This document shows positions 1 to 6,521 of a stretch of 12,496 nt of DNA, piece after piece. A model generated the notes under the pieces. It did no database searches, was not told the DNA's origin, and worked only from the letters and a program-made list of their open reading frames with translations. A program made the position numbers and the translations under genes. Origin of the DNA: Planctomycetaceae bacterium (GTDB lineage: Bacteria > Planctomycetota > Planctomycetia > Pirellulales > Thermoguttaceae); the NCBI GenBank assembly GCA_031282385.1, contig JAITDV010000189.1, forward strand, positions 1-12,496. The letters are read 5' to 3'. Position 1 is the first letter of the stretch. Each line of letters begins with the position of its first letter.

Positions 1-60
1 ATCATAAAAAAATACAACTTTTGCGTTACAAAAAAGGGTTTTTAAAGTAAAAAGAGTATA
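1..60 (+). repeat. Copy 1 of a ~60-base direct repeat
   Basis: This AT-rich segment matches 6790-6848 in the same orientation, with about five differences including one-base indels. The conserved core includes ACTTTTGCGTTAC followed by a run of six A. The match ends at the shared TATA near position 60, after which the two loci diverge completely. Its left boundary cannot be judged because the window begins here. It lies just upstream of the HNH gene, whose reading frame stays open back to position 46, inside the repeat. Nature unknown; it could be the end of a mobile element. Confidence 0.75.
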
Positions 61-105
61 TCACGAGTTCAGTATAAAAATGTAATTGAATATTTACAAG
101 AACAA

Positions 106-615
106 ATGCAACCAAAGAATTATTCCGGCAACAAAACTAAAAAACGAGATTTTCATAACTGGAAGAATAAAGTCGAACAAGTTTTTTCACTCATAAAACA
201 AACAATATATTTTGAACAAAGGAAAGATGATATTTTTCCTAGAGAATTTGATAAAACAAATAATAAACGTTTAATTCGTTCAGAATACGAAAAATCATTA
301 TATTTCAAAAATCATAAAGTTCAAAGAACTGATGGTTTTGAACTACATCATATTGTTCCTCTCTCATGGGCAGAAAATTTGATTCAGTTCAAGTTATTGG
401 ACGAATGGCGAAATATGCTTTACATTGATGGATTTAATCATGCAAAAATTACGCAAAATCAAAATCGTAATGTTTGTTTAAGTAACAACAATGAAACGTT
501 AATATTGTCTGATTTCAAAGGTAATAATATCATTTTGGAAAAAGATCAAAATGTCTTGTATTCTAATGTTCATTTAGAAGCGATGCTGTGTTATAATAAA
601 CAATTGTTAACGTAA
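106..615 (+). CDS. Orphan HNH-family nuclease (169 aa)
   Basis: The C-terminal half carries an HNH (beta-beta-alpha metal) nuclease signature: L-H-H-I-V-P-L-S at residues 80-87 (general base H82), W-R-N-M-L-Y-I at 101-107 (central N103) and N-H at 111-112 (last H). Such domains cut DNA in restriction enzymes, homing endonucleases and toxins. The N-terminal ~75 residues are lysine-rich and unrecognised. ATG 106 is the first ATG, but the frame is open back to position 46 with no ATG, GTG or TTG, so the protein could be a truncated longer one. There is no clear ribosome binding site. Base composition is noticeably more AT-rich than the neighbouring genes, with AAA/AAT/ATT codons dominating, which suggests transfer. 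There is no methylase, specificity subunit or immunity gene beside it. The stop is 18 bases before the synthetase fossil begins. The HNH assignment is from motif; the substrate is unknown. Confidence 0.72.
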   Translation: MQPKNYSGNKTKKRDFHNWKNKVEQVFSLIKQTIYFEQRKDDIFPREFDKTNNKRLIRSEYEKSLYFKNHKVQRTDGFELHHIVPLSWAENLIQFKLLDEWRNMLYIDGFNHAKITQNQNRNVCLSNNNETLILSDFKGNNIILEKDQNVLYSNVHLEAMLCYNKQLLT

Positions 616-633
616 CTCATTATTATTTGCTAA

Positions 634-979
634 TTTCCGTGGTAATTTTCGTCGGATCAGTTACGAATTTTAAAGGTCAGCGAAAAGTTCGACGACTACG
701 CTAAATCGCTTGAACAAAAATTATGCAACCAAAATATCCGTGCCGCCACAGATTTGCGCAACGAAAAAAATCGGCGCCAACATCCGTGAAGCAACACTTG
801 ATCTTGTTCCATATTTAGCCGTTGTCGGAGCCAAAGAATCCGAATCAAATACGCTCGCACTACGAAGCAGGAAAGAAGGTAAACTCGGCGTCATTGCGGT
901 TGAGACCGTGATTGAAAAATTGTTGGAAGAAATTAAGACGAGAAATTTATGTAATATTTCAGTGGAATTTGTGTTTTGA
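634..979 (+). pseudogene. Decayed C-terminal fragment of threonyl-tRNA synthetase
   Basis: Translation matches the anticodon-binding domain of class II threonyl-tRNA synthetase: F-P-W-stop-F-S-S-D-Q-L-R-I-L (634-672), then V-S-E-K-F-D-D-Y-A (676-702), T-D-L-R-N-E-K (748-768), I-G-A-N-I-R-E-A, L-V-P-Y-L-A-V-V-G, L-R-S-R-K-E-G-K-L-G and L-L-E-E-I-K-T-R. Three lesions are visible. The catalytic domain is entirely missing. There is a stop codon, TAA, at 643-645. The run of A at 764-770 is one base too long, which shifts the frame so that the upstream part reads in one frame and the downstream part in the next. Weak similarity may begin at 618 (H-Y). The fragment cannot charge tRNA, so a functional synthetase must exist elsewhere. 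It is a remnant of a duplication or rearrangement, adjacent to the HNH gene. Confidence 0.9.
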
Positions 980-1078
980 CTCATATTAAGGCAACTCCTA
1001 AATCCTACTTTTACAGAATCATCAAAATTTTCAGGATAAAAGAAAACTGGAAACTAAATTGCAAACAACAACTTTCAA

Positions 1079-2056
1079 TCAAAAAATATCTGTTGAGAAA
1101 TTTTGGCTATCTGTTTGTTGATCGAGGTAAAGAACTCTGTGTTGGGTTTGCGGAGTGGGTTTGTTATTTGGGGTTGGCGTGTAATTTTGAGGATAATTTT
1201 GTTTTATGGGCGTCCCCATTTTAACTGTTACCGTTTCATGAAAAACAACCTCCTCCCAATGTAAAACCGGTAAAGTAGTAATTTGTTGCTCGCCCTTTTC
1301 GCAATATGTCTTAACAACTCGTTTCGTTCTTGGATCAATAACACGAACCAACGTCTCTGTTTTCTGCTTTATCGGTGCAAACTTCAGCCGATATTCAACA
1401 CGCGGTCTGTAAGCTGTAATTGTCTTCACAGCAACTGGAATTGCCCCAGGCGTACCGGCGGCAACAACAGTTGTAGCGACCATCGGGCTACTGTGTTCAC
1501 CTTCAATACAAATATCCGGCGACGATGTTGACCCCGACGGCAACACGTACAAAATTTCAACACCGGCGTTATTGGCGGTTGAAATTTGCGAGCCTGCTTG
1601 AATTGGTGTAGTTGGTATAATTCCGGTTGCGGGTTGTCCGATAGTGCCGACATTGCCTGTGATAGGGGAAATTGTCGGAATATTTGATTGCGGAACAAGA
1701 GTTGCGCGGGTTGCGGGTGTAGCTTGTACTGGAATTGAGGGTAACGGCGCACCAATATTCAACGGCGGCTGATTTGCTTGAGCAAGTGATGTTCCGGATT
1801 GGACAAAAGGAGTAGAGTAAGCTGTTTCCTCATTGGAACCTCCCCACAAACAATCACCTATTCCGCCGTAACTTTCCGCGTAAACAAAAAACAACACAAA
1901 CAAAACTAAAATTAATCGGAATATTAATTCGCCTTTAACTCGTATTGAATTTTGTTGACATAAAATCGCGAAATCGGATTGTCCAAGAGATAAACATGTA
2001 CACATTACTGAATTTTCATATCTCAATTGTTTAAATTTATCGTTACAAAAATACAT
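1079..2056 (-). CDS. Secreted proline/threonine-rich protein of unknown function (325 aa)
   Basis: I do not recognise a named family. Residues 44-60 form a strong hydrophobic stretch (L-I-F-R-L-I-L-V-L-F-V-L-F-F-V-Y-A) followed by A-E-S, consistent with a signal peptide or membrane anchor preceded by an unusually long ~43-residue leader. Residues ~75-165 are low-complexity P/T/I/Q/G-rich and probably disordered. Residues ~165-290 look folded, with alternating beta-type sequence (R-V-E-Y-R-L-K-F-A-P-I-K-Q-K-T-E-T-L-V-R-V, then D-P-R-T-K-R-V-V-K-T-Y-C). The tail is again P/N/Q-rich. The start is supported by GAGGG at 2065-2069 (read on the minus strand), 8 bases before the ATG. A second ATG at 2005 would shorten the leader by 17 residues. 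Probably a cell-envelope protein; its gene stands alone. Confidence 0.75.
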   Translation of the reverse strand: MYFCNDKFKQLRYENSVMCTCLSLGQSDFAILCQQNSIRVKGELIFRLILVLFVLFFVYAESYGGIGDCLWGGSNEETAYSTPFVQSGTSLAQANQPPLNIGAPLPSIPVQATPATRATLVPQSNIPTISPITGNVGTIGQPATGIIPTTPIQAGSQISTANNAGVEILYVLPSGSTSSPDICIEGEHSSPMVATTVVAAGTPGAIPVAVKTITAYRPRVEYRLKFAPIKQKTETLVRVIDPRTKRVVKTYCEKGEQQITTLPVLHWEEVVFHETVTVKMGTPIKQNYPQNYTPTPNNKPTPQTQHRVLYLDQQTDSQNFSTDIF

Positions 2057-2064
2057 AAATTATA

Positions 2065-2069
2065 CCCTC
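2065..2069 (-). promoter_or_regulatory. Ribosome binding site for the secreted proline-rich protein
   Basis: On the minus strand this reads GAGGG, 8 bases before the ATG at 2056. Clear Shine-Dalgarno sites are rare in this window, so this one favours the 2056 start over the internal ATG at 2005. Confidence 0.55.
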
Positions 2070-2125
2070 ACTGTAAAGCAAAACAAATTTATTCGATTTT
2101 GATCGATTTCAGTTGCGTGAATCGT

Positions 2126-2152
2126 GGTAAATGAAATTTAAAGTTAGACCTG
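2126..2152 (+). repeat. Fragment of the dispersed repeat (box 2 end)
   Basis: GGTAAATGAAATTTAAAG followed by a degraded TTAGACCTG matches the distal end of box 2 (consensus GGTAAACGAAATTTAAAG then GTGAACAG). It lies immediately before the full copy at 2158 in the same orientation, so it is probably an older decayed neighbour. Confidence 0.5.
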
Positions 2153-2157
2153 ATTAT

Positions 2158-2257
2158 ATTGTTCGTACTACAAATTGCGCGACTCAAAAGTGTAAAAGCC
2201 TGCTTTCCGATAGGTAAGCAGACGAAGGTAAAGGAAAGTTAAAGTGTTAACAGTTTA
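2158..2257 (+). repeat. Dispersed palindromic repeat, full copy A
   Basis: Full copy, box 1 then box 2. Box 1 begins TTGTTCGTACTACAAATT and continues through GACTCAAAAG. Box 2 is the hairpin CCTGCTTTCCGATAGG / TAAGCAG, then GGTAAAGGAAAG and the end TTAACAGTTTA. The last 12 bases are nearly repeated at 2260-2271. It lies about 100 bases upstream of the minus-strand gene that starts at 2056. Confidence 0.85.
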
Positions 2258-2483
2258 TGTTAACAGTTTAAAAGTGTTTAATTATAGGTTTTATTTTTGC
2301 TCCGTGCCGAAAAAATTTTTGTCAGTTAACATATCATCAAAATAAAATTCAAGTTAAAACAGAAATAATTTTTTTGTATCATTTCAAAATTGACTGCACA
2401 TTCCAAAAATTTTAATCGAATTTTCCTTTGTTTTTCATCATGCCGCCGCTAACGCAGCTAGAAATAGATTTATTAATTAGCTC
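2258..2483. other. Intergenic stretch with no recognised feature
   Basis: AT-rich, with stop codons in all frames. Apart from a short second copy of the repeat end (GTTAACAGTTT at 2260-2270) I see no gene, RNA or convincing promoter here. The first 80 bases could hold part of the upstream region of the minus-strand gene, but nothing marks it. Confidence 0.5.
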
Positions 2484-2715
2484 ACTGTTCGTACTATACT
2501 GCTCATACTAGACCTTTTCTCTAACCTAAAAATACATCAACGCAACAAAAAACCGTCTTTAACTCCTCCGAGACCACCCCTAACCCCTCCGAAGGAGGGG
2601 AATAATTCCCCTCCTTCGGAGGGGTCAGGGGTGGTCTCCTACAGGTTAGCGAAAAAGTCTACTGTAAATTGCGTGACCCAAGAGCGTAAAAATTGGATTA
2701 TCTATCGGAAAGCAG
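2484..2715 (+). repeat. Dispersed repeat copy interrupted by a hairpin element
   Basis: ACTGTTCGTACTAT at 2484-2497 is the start of box 1, and a second degenerate start ACTGCTCATACTA follows at 2498-2510. The rest of box 1 resumes only at 2658, as TACTGTAAATTGCGTGACC and AAGAGCGTAAAA. It is followed by a hairpin segment TATCTATCGGAAAGCAG (2699-2715) whose orientation is reversed relative to the consensus. The interrupting segment is the inverted-repeat element at 2510-2660, so this looks like a nested insertion. Confidence 0.6.
2510..2660. repeat. Long inverted-repeat (hairpin) element
   Basis: An inner palindrome has 33-base arms at 2570-2602 and 2606-2638 with a single mismatch and a three-base loop. 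Each arm contains GAGACCACCCC and CCCCTCCGAAGGAGGGG. An outer pair, 2510-2527 and 2643-2660 (AGGTTAG then AAAAAGTCT on the right), matches at 16 of 18 positions. The GC-rich inner arms contrast sharply with the AT-rich surroundings. It encodes no protein. There is no T-run after it, so a simple intrinsic terminator is not supported, although transcribed RNA would fold very stably. The arrangement resembles a small non-autonomous element. Confidence 0.8.
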
Positions 2716-2792
2716 AAATTAAAACCTTCTTGTTTTGTTTTAAAAGAAGTATATACTTTTCGCCTTTGTTTGCAGGAAATTTAAATGGTTTA

Positions 2793-2887
2793 TAAACTGT
2801 TCGCATTTTAAATTTCCTTTACCACTGTCTGTTTACCTATAGGCAAGCTTTACTCTTTTGAGTCGTGCAATTTATAGTACGAGCAGT
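2793..2887 (-). repeat. Dispersed palindromic repeat, full copy B
   Basis: Read on the plus strand it runs from AAACTGTTCGC through TTTACCTATAGGCAAGC and TTGAGTCGTGCAATTTATAG to GTACGAGCAGT, the reverse complement of the consensus. A small extra inverted repeat (2775-2786 with 2805-2817) overlaps its left end. The box 1 end faces the M42 peptidase gene, 43 bases from its ATG. Confidence 0.85.
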
Positions 2888-2930
2888 ATATGAACATTTA
2901 ACCAACCAAATACAAATAAAAATTAATCCA

Positions 2931-3989
2931 ATGGAAAATCAAGCAAAAGAATTTTTGAAACGTATTTTGACAACCCCAAGTACGACCGGATTTGAAGAGT
3001 CCGTACAAAATGTTGTCCGCGAATATGCTAAGCCATTCGCCGACTCAATCTACACCGATGTACACGGCAATGTAATTGTTGCCCGAAATCCAGACGCGCC
3101 GTTACGAATCATGCTCGCTGGACATTGTGACCAAATCGGTTTAATTGTCAATTATATTGACGAAAAAGGTTACATCTATGTCTTAACTGTCGGCGGATGG
3201 GACTTGCAAAATCTGATTGGAATACGTGTCAAAATCTGGACGGCAAACGGAGTTGTTGACGGAGTCATCGGCAAAAAACCAATTCACTTGCTCGATGAAG
3301 AAGAACGCAAAAAAATACCAAAAATTCAAGACCTCTGGATCGATATCGGCGCAAAAGACAACACTGAAGCAGCAAAATACGTAAATATTGGCGATCCTGT
3401 TACTGTTGAACTTGAATATCGTGAGTTGTTGAATAATCTTATTGCTGCGCCGGCGACAGATGATAAAGCCGGACTGTGGGTTGCAATGGAAGCTTTGCGG
3501 CGGATTGATTCGGGCAAGTTGAATGTTGGCGTTTTTGCGGTATCAACAGTTCAGGAAGAAGTTGGTTTGCGTGGTTCGCGGACAAGTACTTTTGGAATCG
3601 ATCCTCAAATCGGAATTGCAACAGATGTAACTCACGCGACGGATTGCCCGACAGTAGAAAAGAAACAAAACGGCGACGTTAAACTTGGCGGAGGACCGGT
3701 ATTGTCAAGAGGTCCGAACTTCACAACAAAATTAGTAAATGCGTTGGTAGATGTCGCCAAACAGAACGAAATTCCGGTTCAGATTGCCGCAGAAGGCAGA
3801 ATCAGCGGCACCGACGCCGCATCAATTCAAGTAAATAAATCCGGCGTCGCAACTGCGTTAATTAGCATTCCAAACCGCTACATGCACACGCCGGTCGAAG
3901 TTATTTCGTTGACTGATATTGATCACGCGGCGACTCTAATGGCAAAATATTGCGAATCGATTTCCAGCGACGTTTCATACATTCCGTAA
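2931..3989 (+). CDS. M42-family metallo-aminopeptidase (352 aa)
   Basis: Cytosolic dinuclear-metal peptidase of the M42 (tetrahedral aminopeptidase/glutamyl aminopeptidase) family, which trims N-terminal residues from short peptides. Motifs in order: A-G-H-C-D-Q-I-G at 63-70 (metal ligand H65), A-T-D-D-K-A-G at 175-181 (bridging Asp), V-Q-E-E-V-G at 207-212 (catalytic and ligand Glu), A-T-D-V-T at 230-234 (ligand D232) and M-H-T-P-V-E at 318-323 (ligand H319). All expected active-site residues are present, and the length matches the family's usual ~350. The frame is open upstream to a GTG at 2865, but that GTG lies inside the dispersed repeat and would add 22 residues with no family similarity. 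ATG 2931 gives the normal M-E-N-Q-A-K-E-F-L-K start. No clear ribosome binding site. It probably forms its own transcription unit between two repeat copies. Confidence 0.95.
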   Translation: MENQAKEFLKRILTTPSTTGFEESVQNVVREYAKPFADSIYTDVHGNVIVARNPDAPLRIMLAGHCDQIGLIVNYIDEKGYIYVLTVGGWDLQNLIGIRVKIWTANGVVDGVIGKKPIHLLDEEERKKIPKIQDLWIDIGAKDNTEAAKYVNIGDPVTVELEYRELLNNLIAAPATDDKAGLWVAMEALRRIDSGKLNVGVFAVSTVQEEVGLRGSRTSTFGIDPQIGIATDVTHATDCPTVEKKQNGDVKLGGGPVLSRGPNFTTKLVNALVDVAKQNEIPVQIAAEGRISGTDAASIQVNKSGVATALISIPNRYMHTPVEVISLTDIDHAATLMAKYCESISSDVSYIP

Positions 3990-3992
3990 TTT

Positions 3993-4082
3993 AAACTGTT
4001 CACACTTGAATTTTCATTTACCGTCGCCCGCTTACCTAGATAAGCAGACAGTGGTAAACGAAAGTTAAAGAGTGAACAGTTT
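3993..4082. repeat. Dispersed repeat, symmetric box 2 / box 2 copy (C)
   Basis: Two box 2 halves are arranged head to head: 3993-4037 begins AAACTGTTCACACTT and ends CGCTTACCT, and 4038-4082 ends GTGAACAGTTT. The arms match at about 35 of 45 positions. Box 1 is absent. It begins three bases after the peptidase stop codon and ends 46 bases before the next gene's ATG. The stem may act on either transcript, but there is no terminal T-run. Confidence 0.85.
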
Positions 4083-4128
4083 AAGATAGCTTTTTTGTTG
4101 GTAATGTTCCAAGTGTTTAATTTGATTT

Positions 4129-5364
4129 ATGCAAACATCACCTTTTACAATAGCTGTGAATACGGCGGAAAAGTTGCAGACTCCGAAGGCGTCTGTTGGC
4201 ATTTTGTCTGCTGTGGTTGCAGCGCAAATTGATGCGGGTTTGATTGACGATGCGTTAATTACTGTTACAAAAATTCCTGTCAAGTCAGATCAACGTTCTG
4301 TTTTGCTCAATTCTGCAATAAACGCGGTAAACAATAAGAATACTGAAATTGTGATTCGTTTGATAAGAAAATTGGTAGAGCTTGATTCGGAGTCATCGGT
4401 AGTTGCAGGGCGTCTTGCGCGTACGCTGCTTGACAACAACGAACCTACAACGGCAATGAAAATTATCGAGTCGATAAAAAATCCGTTTGATTCGCAGCGT
4501 AGTCGTTGTGAGTTTGCGGTCAGGTTACTTGAGTTTGATGTTGATGGTGCAAGAGGAATTATTGAAACGATAAATGATGTTGATTATCGGGATTGGGGCT
4601 GGCTTGCATTTGCGCAACAAATAATCAAATCAGGTGATGTTGAGTCAGCAATAAAAATCACTGTTCGAATTTCATCGTTATTGCGGCGTGCGTGGGCGTT
4701 TTTTGAGTTGGGCAAGTTGGCTGATTCTGCGGCAGAGTTACGGTTATTTAACGCAGCTGCATCAATATTGCAATCTATTGATATTGACGTTAAAAATGCA
4801 GAGCAATTTGTAACTGTGTTGCGGATTATCGGCAAGTTCGCGTACAATTCCGGCAGAACAAAAAACGAATCAAAAGATGCAAACATAGTAGAAAACGGGA
4901 TTGCGATTTCGGAAATCGGCGAGAATTTTCTTGAGTTGGCAGAGTCGGCGGCGATGAAGATTCCGATACCGATACAGAGATTGCGGGCAAAATTGTTTTT
5001 GGCTGGAACGCTTTGGGATTTGGGATTGATAGATAGTGTGAATGTGTATGTTGACAGGCGTGAAATAGAAAATGATGATTTTAGCGCAATTGAACAGAGT
5101 AAAGTTTGGCAATGGGCGGCGGAATGTGATCCGTGTTGGGCATCGGATTGGACGAGGGCGGTAATGGCGGTAAGTATTGCGCAACGAAAATTGGAAGAGT
5201 TAGGATTGGCGGAGCGGATTTCTGAAGTTGTACGAAGGTTTGCGTTGCGAAATAGTAAACTGCCGCCAACCGGTAAACCCGACATTGATTCAATTTATCT
5301 TTCAGCAAGACAATTTGAAGAATATTATTACAGTCCGTTTGCAATCGAGGATTGTGAATGTTGA
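4129..5364 (+). CDS. Alpha-helical repeat protein of unknown function (411 aa)
   Basis: I do not recognise a named family. The sequence is almost entirely helical, with repeating ~33-36 residue units that resemble TPR/Sel1-like or HEAT-like solenoids: A-A-Q-I-D-A-G-L-I-D-D-A-L-I-T-V near 31, L-L-D-N-N-E-P-T-T-A-M-K-I-I near 101, I-I-K-S-G-D-V-E-S-A-I-K-I near 165 and L-W-D-L-G-L-I-D-S-V near 298. The G/N-x-x-x-x-A-x-x-x-x pattern is TPR-like. It has no signal peptide and no membrane segment. The C-terminal ~50 residues are non-repetitive and tyrosine-rich, ending in acidic and cysteine residues (E-D-C-E-C). It lies 38 bases upstream of the glycosyl-phosphate transferase gene on the same strand, so the two are probably co-transcribed. 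A scaffold or binding role is a guess from fold class only. Confidence 0.8.
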   Translation: MQTSPFTIAVNTAEKLQTPKASVGILSAVVAAQIDAGLIDDALITVTKIPVKSDQRSVLLNSAINAVNNKNTEIVIRLIRKLVELDSESSVVAGRLARTLLDNNEPTTAMKIIESIKNPFDSQRSRCEFAVRLLEFDVDGARGIIETINDVDYRDWGWLAFAQQIIKSGDVESAIKITVRISSLLRRAWAFFELGKLADSAAELRLFNAAASILQSIDIDVKNAEQFVTVLRIIGKFAYNSGRTKNESKDANIVENGIAISEIGENFLELAESAAMKIPIPIQRLRAKLFLAGTLWDLGLIDSVNVYVDRREIENDDFSAIEQSKVWQWAAECDPCWASDWTRAVMAVSIAQRKLEELGLAERISEVVRRFALRNSKLPPTGKPDIDSIYLSARQFEEYYYSPFAIEDCEC

Positions 5365-5391
5365 CGGAATATAACAACTAAATATAAGAAT

Positions 5392-5396
5392 AGGAG
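5392..5396 (+). promoter_or_regulatory. Ribosome binding site for the sugar-1-phosphate transferase
   Basis: AGGAG lies six bases before the ATG at 5403, within TAGGAGAGTAAA. It is the best plus-strand Shine-Dalgarno site in the window and fixes the start of the membrane transferase gene. Confidence 0.7.
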
Positions 5397-5402
5397 AGTA
5401 AA

Positions 5403-6521
5403 ATGTTTTTAGCGTATATTGTAATTTTTTTGTTTGTGATGTTTGTTAGTTTTACTGTTTGTTATCAAATGAAACGTTATGCGGGCAAGTTTGGGTTAAT
5501 GGATTTTCCTGGTGATCGCAAAATACATAATCAACCAGTACCGACATGCGGCGGACTTGGAATTTTTGCCGGAGTTATTCTATTTTTTGCAATATGTCAA
5601 CTAATATTGTTCGCGCCGACACAATTGCAAACAATACTTCCTCAATCAATATCAATCAGACTTGATGGTCTGATGCAACGAAGTTTACAACTTTGGATTT
5701 TACTTGGTTTTGGTACAATTGTTTTTTTACTTGGCGTACTTGATGACAAGTTTAATTTGCATTGGGTAATACGTATTTCGGTTCAGACATTGGCGGCGAT
5801 TCTTGCGGTTTGGCAAGGATGGCGTTTGACAATTTTTATTGACTTACCAATATTGACGGGAATATTGAGTGTGATTTGGATTGTTGGTTTGACCAATTCA
5901 TTTAACATGCTTGACAACATGAATGGTCTTTCAGGCGGCGTGGCGGCAATATGCGGAATTTTTCTGGCAATTGTAATGATACTTTCTCCCAATCCGTCAT
6001 CATTAGAGCCGCAATTTTTTGTCGCGGGTTTTTTGATTGTACTTGTTGCTTCAATTGTTGGTTTTTTGTTACATAATAATCCGTTTTATGCGAATTTATT
6101 TATGGGCAACAGCGGCTCGTATTTTATTGGTTTTTTGATGGCGGTCTCAACTCTTATTGCAACATTTTCAAGCAACAGCCAATTACCGCAAACAATTTTT
6201 GTACCGATAATTATTCTTGCCATTCCATTGTATGATATGATTTCTGTTATTATTATCAGAATAAAAAATTGTAAAAGTCCGTTTGAAGGAGACAAGAATC
6301 ATTTTTCTCATCGGCTTGTCGAACTTGGTTTGAACAGAACTCAATCGGTACTAACAATTTATCTTGCAACCATAATCTGCTGCATTGGTGCCGTTCTATT
6401 ATATCAAGTCAGTTTCTCAGGCGCAATTTTAATTTTAGCACAAATAATAATGATGCTCTTGCTAGTAGCAATTCTTGAAGTGGCTGCAAAATATAATGAA
6501 GAGAATAGAAAACAAAAATAA
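5403..6521 (+). CDS. Polyprenyl-phosphate sugar-1-phosphate transferase (GT4/WecA-MraY family, 372 aa)
   Basis: An integral membrane enzyme of the polyprenyl-phosphate HexNAc-1-phosphate transferase superfamily, which loads a UDP-sugar onto undecaprenyl phosphate to start a surface polysaccharide. About ten or eleven hydrophobic segments are visible. Motifs: D-R-K-I-H at 38-42 and P-T-C-G-G-L-G at 47-53; G-V-L-D-D-K at 111-116 (D114/D115); N-S-F-N-M-L-D-N-M-N-G-L at 165-176; F-M-G-N-S-G-S at 233-239; and the histidine loop D-K-N-H-F-S-H-R-L at 297-305. Two family acidic positions are asparagine here: N174 (usually D in D-G/N-x-D-G-L) and N236 (usually D in G-D-x-G-S, a Mg-binding residue in MraY). 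The length and the absence of neighbouring mur genes favour a WecA/TagO-like role over MraY. It has a good ribosome binding site and probably forms an operon with the helical-repeat gene upstream. Confidence 0.92.
   Translation: MFLAYIVIFLFVMFVSFTVCYQMKRYAGKFGLMDFPGDRKIHNQPVPTCGGLGIFAGVILFFAICQLILFAPTQLQTILPQSISIRLDGLMQRSLQLWILLGFGTIVFLLGVLDDKFNLHWVIRISVQTLAAILAVWQGWRLTIFIDLPILTGILSVIWIVGLTNSFNMLDNMNGLSGGVAAICGIFLAIVMILSPNPSSLEPQFFVAGFLIVLVASIVGFLLHNNPFYANLFMGNSGSYFIGFLMAVSTLIATFSSNSQLPQTIFVPIIILAIPLYDMISVIIIRIKNCKSPFEGDKNHFSHRLVELGLNRTQSVLTIYLATIICCIGAVLLYQVSFSGAILILAQIIMMLLLVAILEVAAKYNEENRKQK

Noticed and set aside
976..1224. 82-codon plus-strand open frame after the synthetase fossil
   Set aside because: Overlaps the 3' end of the better supported minus-strand secreted protein; no recognisable domain.
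1283..1531. 82-codon plus-strand open frame
   Set aside because: Antisense shadow of the beta-type region of the secreted minus-strand protein.
2058..2063. TATAAT on the minus strand as a -10 box
   Set aside because: It lies within a few bases of the ATG, between the Shine-Dalgarno site and the start codon, so it cannot serve a transcript that includes that site.
2158..2257. CRISPR array
   Set aside because: The repeats are dispersed over 10 kb, in both orientations, with no regular spacers and no cas genes.
2391..2419. Sigma-70 type promoter (TTGACT ... TAATCG)
   Set aside because: Weak -10 match in an AT-rich region, pointing away from the minus-strand gene and over 500 bases from the next plus-strand start.
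2570..2638. Intrinsic terminator
   Set aside because: The stem is very strong but no T-run follows on either strand, it is far from any gene end, and the outer inverted repeats suggest a mobile element instead.
4584..5285. 233-codon minus-strand open frame
   Set aside because: Shadow of the helical-repeat gene: it has the S/N/R-rich, domainless look of antisense translation, while the plus frame shows regular helical repeats.
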